NCBI RefSeq assembly: GCF_030867095.1 | Contig: NC_081824.1 | Location: 118,862,162-118,926,161 of the forward strand | DNA length: 64,000 bases | Reading direction: 5' to 3' | From: Alligator mississippiensis | Lineage: Eukaryota > Chordata > Crocodylia > Alligatoridae | In this document: positions 59,661-64,000 of the stretch, one piece after another | Numbering within the stretch: position 1 is the first letter of the stretch | Layout of the letters: each line of letters opens with the position of its first letter | Position numbers and translations under genes: made by a program | Notes under the pieces: model-generated | The model's input: only the letters and a program-made list of their open reading frames with translations | What the model was told of the DNA's origin: nothing | Databases searched by the model: none

Positions 59661-62600
59661 TACTATACTTTCTAGAAATGTAAAGACTGAAGAAACTAAG
59701 TCAATAAACTTAGTTTCTCAGAAATTAATATTGACCTAAACATTTATTTTCAAGCTGAAATTGACAAGGTTGGGGTTGGTGCTGAACTCTTGAACTCCCC
59801 TCTGTCCCTTCACTTCCTAGCCCTATTTTTATGTTCCCTTACCCAGAAGGATGTTGAAAATTATGTCCATCTTTATCTATCATGACCTCTCAGGAGAGGG
59901 ATACGCATATGGAGCTGTTTCAAAAGTACAGCTGCTATTACATTCTAATTGTTACATGCAGGGAGTCTGGGAATTATATAAATGTAGCAAAACTACATGA
60001 ACTACTTCATCCAGTGTTAAAGTTCCAGTGGTTTCGCTACATTTGTGTCTACACTTGTTTTTTGCCAGTCCAGGGTGGGCATTACATGAAGCCCAGATCC
60101 CAGACTGGCTAGAACAAGTGATGAATCAAGCATGGTTTTGGCAGAAGGGAGTCCTTTGCATGCTGGATCCAGCACTTGCTCTGTACACAGCACTTCTCCC
60201 AGAGCTGCTGGAGTGGATGTTGCAAGCGGCTCGCATCCTGGGTGGGCCAGAGCAGGCGTAGCATGTGCTGGATCTAGTATGCAGATGGGGGTCCATGGGC
60301 TCAATCTGACCGGTGATTTGACATCCCTATTTTAATTTTTTTTTTAAAGTCTTGCTACAAGTTCAGTTAACTGAAATACTCAATAATACATAGTTTATTT
60401 TCATATATGTATGAGTACAAGCAGAAGGAAGGAAATGGAGTGGCTTAGTGCTAGCTAATTTCACTCTGCACTTTCTGTGTTTTCAGTCTGCTCAAGATCC
60501 CAGTGAAGACAAGTGTTCTTATCTTGTGTCTGACTTCCTTTGAATACTGGAAAAAGCTCACACAGCACAAAAAAATGTTTTGAACATTTTTGAACAAAAA
60601 AATGCTTAAAAATGTTTGAACTGAGACTAGCAGGTTTGTTCCAGGTCAGTACTGAAGCACACTGGCAGCAAAGTAAGGGAGCTTAAACTATATTTGTCTC
60701 AAGCTAATGCTGCAAGCTGTGAGCCTTTCGGGATACAAAATGGACTCTCAGATTATTCTTTTTAAGATAGAGGAGGAGGAGAAGGAAGAAAGAGGGATCC
60801 CTTTCCAAGTTCTTGAAATACAGGGCAAAAAAAGAATGGCAAGTCAGAAACATGTAGCTTGGTTAAAGATCTTCAAATTGAGTAAGTTGTATCAATATGC
60901 AGGCAGACTGAGTTTGTGTGTAGTGGACAGCAAAAAGGAATTACACTGTAGAGGAAAATTGAATGTGCCTGACTGATACTTCAATTAAATTAACTTTCAT
61001 TCATCACCTAATACACTTCCATGTACCATTTAGACAGATGTGTGAGGCACTTCACAATGCTGCCGTTATCATATGTAATTGTTTGTATTCATAAGCTGCT
61101 TACTCTATTGCCTCTTACCTGTTGTTCTTTGAAATGAGAGATATTATTAACCATTGGGAGCTGTTAATTCAGTGTATTTAAACAAATTTTGTTGATATGT
61201 CAGTAACAGTTTCTGAGCTGATAAGGTAAGCGGGGAGATCAGGTGGACGTGCTGCACTGGCTCAGGCCTGATAAATGTCTGGCTGACATCGAAAGAGCAG
61301 TCATGTGGAAAATGTGATTAAAGAAATTACATAAATAACAACTGCCTGCTGGATAAAAGGGTTTAATGAGTCATTGTGTCATTTGCCCAGAAGGTCTGTC
61401 TTTCTACCTGGAGAACAAAGTAATGAGCAGCACACAAAGAAGGTGCCAAATGCACACAACTAGTATATAGCCAAAAGTAAATCAATTCAATTAAATGATC
61501 CTCAACCACTTCAGAGCAATAGGCCAGTCTGGGTTCATCTAATGCATTACTGAAGCCACCTTTATAGAGTCAAATAATTTTTATTGCCCTTTAAATTTGC
61601 CAGAAAGAAGCAACTAACAACTACCTTCCCCCCCTTAATTGCATAACTATAATGCTGTTCAGTGTGATGCTGCATCAGTAAATTGAATGGAGAGTCTCTT
61701 CTGTCCTGGAAAAGGCCCAGCCAGATTTAGAATAAGTCTTTATCTTAGTTGCTAAGATCTCAGTTTTAGTGTTTAGATTCATTTTAATCCCTGATGCAGC
61801 CATTGAGCCTACTGATTACTCTAAGTACATCCTGCTTTCATTACAGTTTTAACAACTTTTCAGTCAAGTAAAGTACCAACAATAGGTATTTGAAAATCTT
61901 AGTAGCACGTAGTCTGCAAGATAATATTTTTCCCATTCATCATGAGTTAGCTCAAATAATTGTAGCCTTTGCACAAGGAAGTATTTTCCAGACTGAAAAC
62001 ACCTCCTGGAAAGCTCACAAGGAGGTGTTGTCTTCACTGTGAAACTTTACATGCATAGGAAGAAGTGTTATAGATCTGCAGCTTTCATGGCTTATGATTG
62101 AATACATAAATCCACTCCCCATGCTTTGTTAAATTGAGCACTTATGTTTTATCTTTGAAGAGTATCAGTAGCAGTGTCACTCATTCCATCCTGATGACTG
62201 CATTAACTAACACTTTACTAGTACATACATACTTAAACCATTTTAAAAAGGTCAATCTTTGACTTATCTTGGAAAATGTACTTTTAGTAAACACACTGCA
62301 TAAGCCAGGAGTTCCCAAATTGTGGTTTGAAGAGAGTAGCCTTGTACTACATAGTATTGACCCTTCTTGTTTTTAGAGACTGTACAGTGATACCCACACT
62401 TTCCTAGCCTGTGGGCTATCTACAGAGTAAGTAAAGCACTGTGGACAAAATCTCACTTTGCTGTCTTCCTCAGCTCTCAGTTTTAGCTGTTTAATTACCT
62501 GTGTCCATGGGCACTGTTAGAGGGTCTCACTGACAACAAATTATCTAGGACCCATGAGTTGGGGACAACTGATGTGGTGAATACTGACAAAAGAGCTTTC

Positions 62601-64000
62601 AATGCAGATATAACCTGCAGGTCTTCTTATTGAGAAGATGGTGAAGTAAAACTGGACTTTACTTTTATTTATGCTACAGAAGTGGCAAAACAGTCACGGG
62701 TTGGGGGAAGGGAAAAATAAAAATACCAGCCTATTTGGGTTTATTTTGGTTTCCACAAAACCAAAGTGCATAGCTCTCAAATTTCAAATAATACAGTGAG
62801 GATAGGATGATACAAGTTCCTGAGACATTCATAAAGCATTGTAAAGGCTGACTTGTGCTATTTTCTTTTTTATATGCTTCCTAGGAAGTTCATTGTGCTT
62901 GTTTGGAGGCACTTAATGTGCTAAATATAAATAGCAATTGCTATTTATGTAAATAGCAATTGCTAGAATTGGGATGAATGATGAGTTTCTGGAGACTAAA
63001 ACCTTTAAGAGATGGAAGAATAACATGCTTTAATTAGCATGTACTTATTTTCTGTAGATCTTAGGCCTTTAAAAAATAAATTGACTGTCATGTTACTATA
63101 TGTAATTTGGCAAACGCTCATTGCAATACTGATAAACTGCCATTTGTACTAGATGCTATTAAAATATAATGTACTTGCTTACTTTCTGGTGTCAAAACAA
63201 ATAGTTGATGAAATTCAGTAGGCATTTTCATTTGAAGTACATTACCTCAAGACACGCCCCAGTGTGGAATTTATCTGTGTCTTGTGCTAAATAAGTTTGA
63301 CTAAATGAATCTCTGATTTTTTTCAAGCTGTCTTGAAATACTCTACAAGAAATGAGTTCGGCATTGTATTTATGGTGTTTGCCAACCATGGTACGATTAT
63401 ATGTAGCCTTTGCTGGATGTGGTTCTCAAGTTAAGTATTAGTTTAGAAATTATCAACTAGTAAAATGCAGAACAAGAAAACAGTGATTTGTCTTTACAGA
63501 GGATCTATGTACTTCAAGAGATTTTGAGTAGAGTTGTGGGAATAATAGACTTCCCTTTGATTTCCAAATGAAAACTTCTATTCCAGACAATCTGAAATGT
63601 AACGTTTTAGTTTTGAGCCATATGTTATTTTTAGTTTTTCTTGCTTTAAATGTAGGTTAATTTTGAAATGAGAAAGTAATTTCAAATTTTTGTTTAGAAA
63701 ATATCAAAACAAATTTGGTTGTTTCTGAAAATTAAATGCACATATTTTGCTTTTTTTGTTGGAAAACAGTTGGAAACCCAAATTGTTGACTAGCTTGTAG
63801 TTTTCTTCCCCCCTTCCCAAAACTGCTTTTGTGGGGTTTTTTGGAAGGGGGAAGGAAGCCCCAGGGTGGGGGGCCTGCAGGGAAGAATATATTATTCACT
63901 GAAAAAAATCTGTTTTGGTTTCACTTGGACTAAGTCAAAACTGCTTTGATATTAACTTTTTTCTTACCATAACTCAAGTGTATTTTATATCAGACTGAAG

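Larger units (their letters stand above)
53109..64000 (+). other. PEX7: PEX7 intron 5 (partial)
   Basis: From the GTAAAT donor to the window edge no segment resembling the next PEX7 exon was recognised. Contains a plus-strand CR1 interrupted by a palindromic element (54190-55690), a hAT-like copy (57793-58104), a GC-rich block (58560-59660) and a long AT-rich tail (60300-64000) where I see no gene or clear repeat. Confidence 0.8.

Noticed and set aside
53109..64000. Next PEX7 exon (GDQTLRIWD in human)
   Set aside because: I looked for a segment encoding QTLRIWD or the following HQAEILSCDW after a splice acceptor and found none, so the exon is placed beyond the window; a short diverged exon could still be missed by eye.

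Overview
This is 64 kb of vertebrate nuclear DNA. It carries the 5' ends of two divergently transcribed genes, MAP3K5 (ASK1, minus strand, exon 1 at 18152-18419) and PEX7 (PTS2 receptor, plus strand, exons 1-5 at 37003-53108). From memory, the same neighbours in the same orientation lie on human 6q23. Abundant CR1 LINEs, several hAT families, Penelope-type fragments and the moderate sequence decay point to a non-avian sauropsid. A crocodilian is my first guess, a turtle is possible, and this is inference from repeat content and protein similarity only.

Layout. 1-18151: MAP3K5 intron 1, with no further MAP3K5 exon recognisable; it holds CR1, hAT, palindromic elements and an inverted LINE. 18040-18620: CpG-rich promoter and exon 1 of MAP3K5. 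18420-37002: intergenic, almost entirely decayed transposons (CR1 interrupted by hAT, Penelope RT fragments, a nested CR1 cluster at 25815-27945, a solo LTR with clean target duplications at 30258-31065, a candidate solo LTR at 23928-24976). 36880-37138: TATA-less CpG-rich PEX7 promoter and exon 1. 37139-64000: PEX7 introns 1-5 with exons 2-5 inside; later PEX7 exons lie beyond the right edge.

The five PEX7 exons join in frame (136+58+151+78+109 nt, 177 codons plus one nucleotide) and all visible splice sites are GT-AG. The two genes are functionally unrelated: PEX7 imports PTS2 enzymes into peroxisomes, MAP3K5 is a stress-activated MAP kinase kinase kinase. They have separate CpG-rich promoters about 18.5 kb apart.

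The most interesting non-genic signals are: a family of palindromic elements whose best copies carry a hammerhead-ribozyme-like core (CTGANGA, short stem, GAAA), in a window that also has Penelope reverse-transcriptase fragments; a LINE copy with the signature of a twin-priming inversion; and several hAT-like elements with readable 8-bp target duplications. No new protein-coding system was found.
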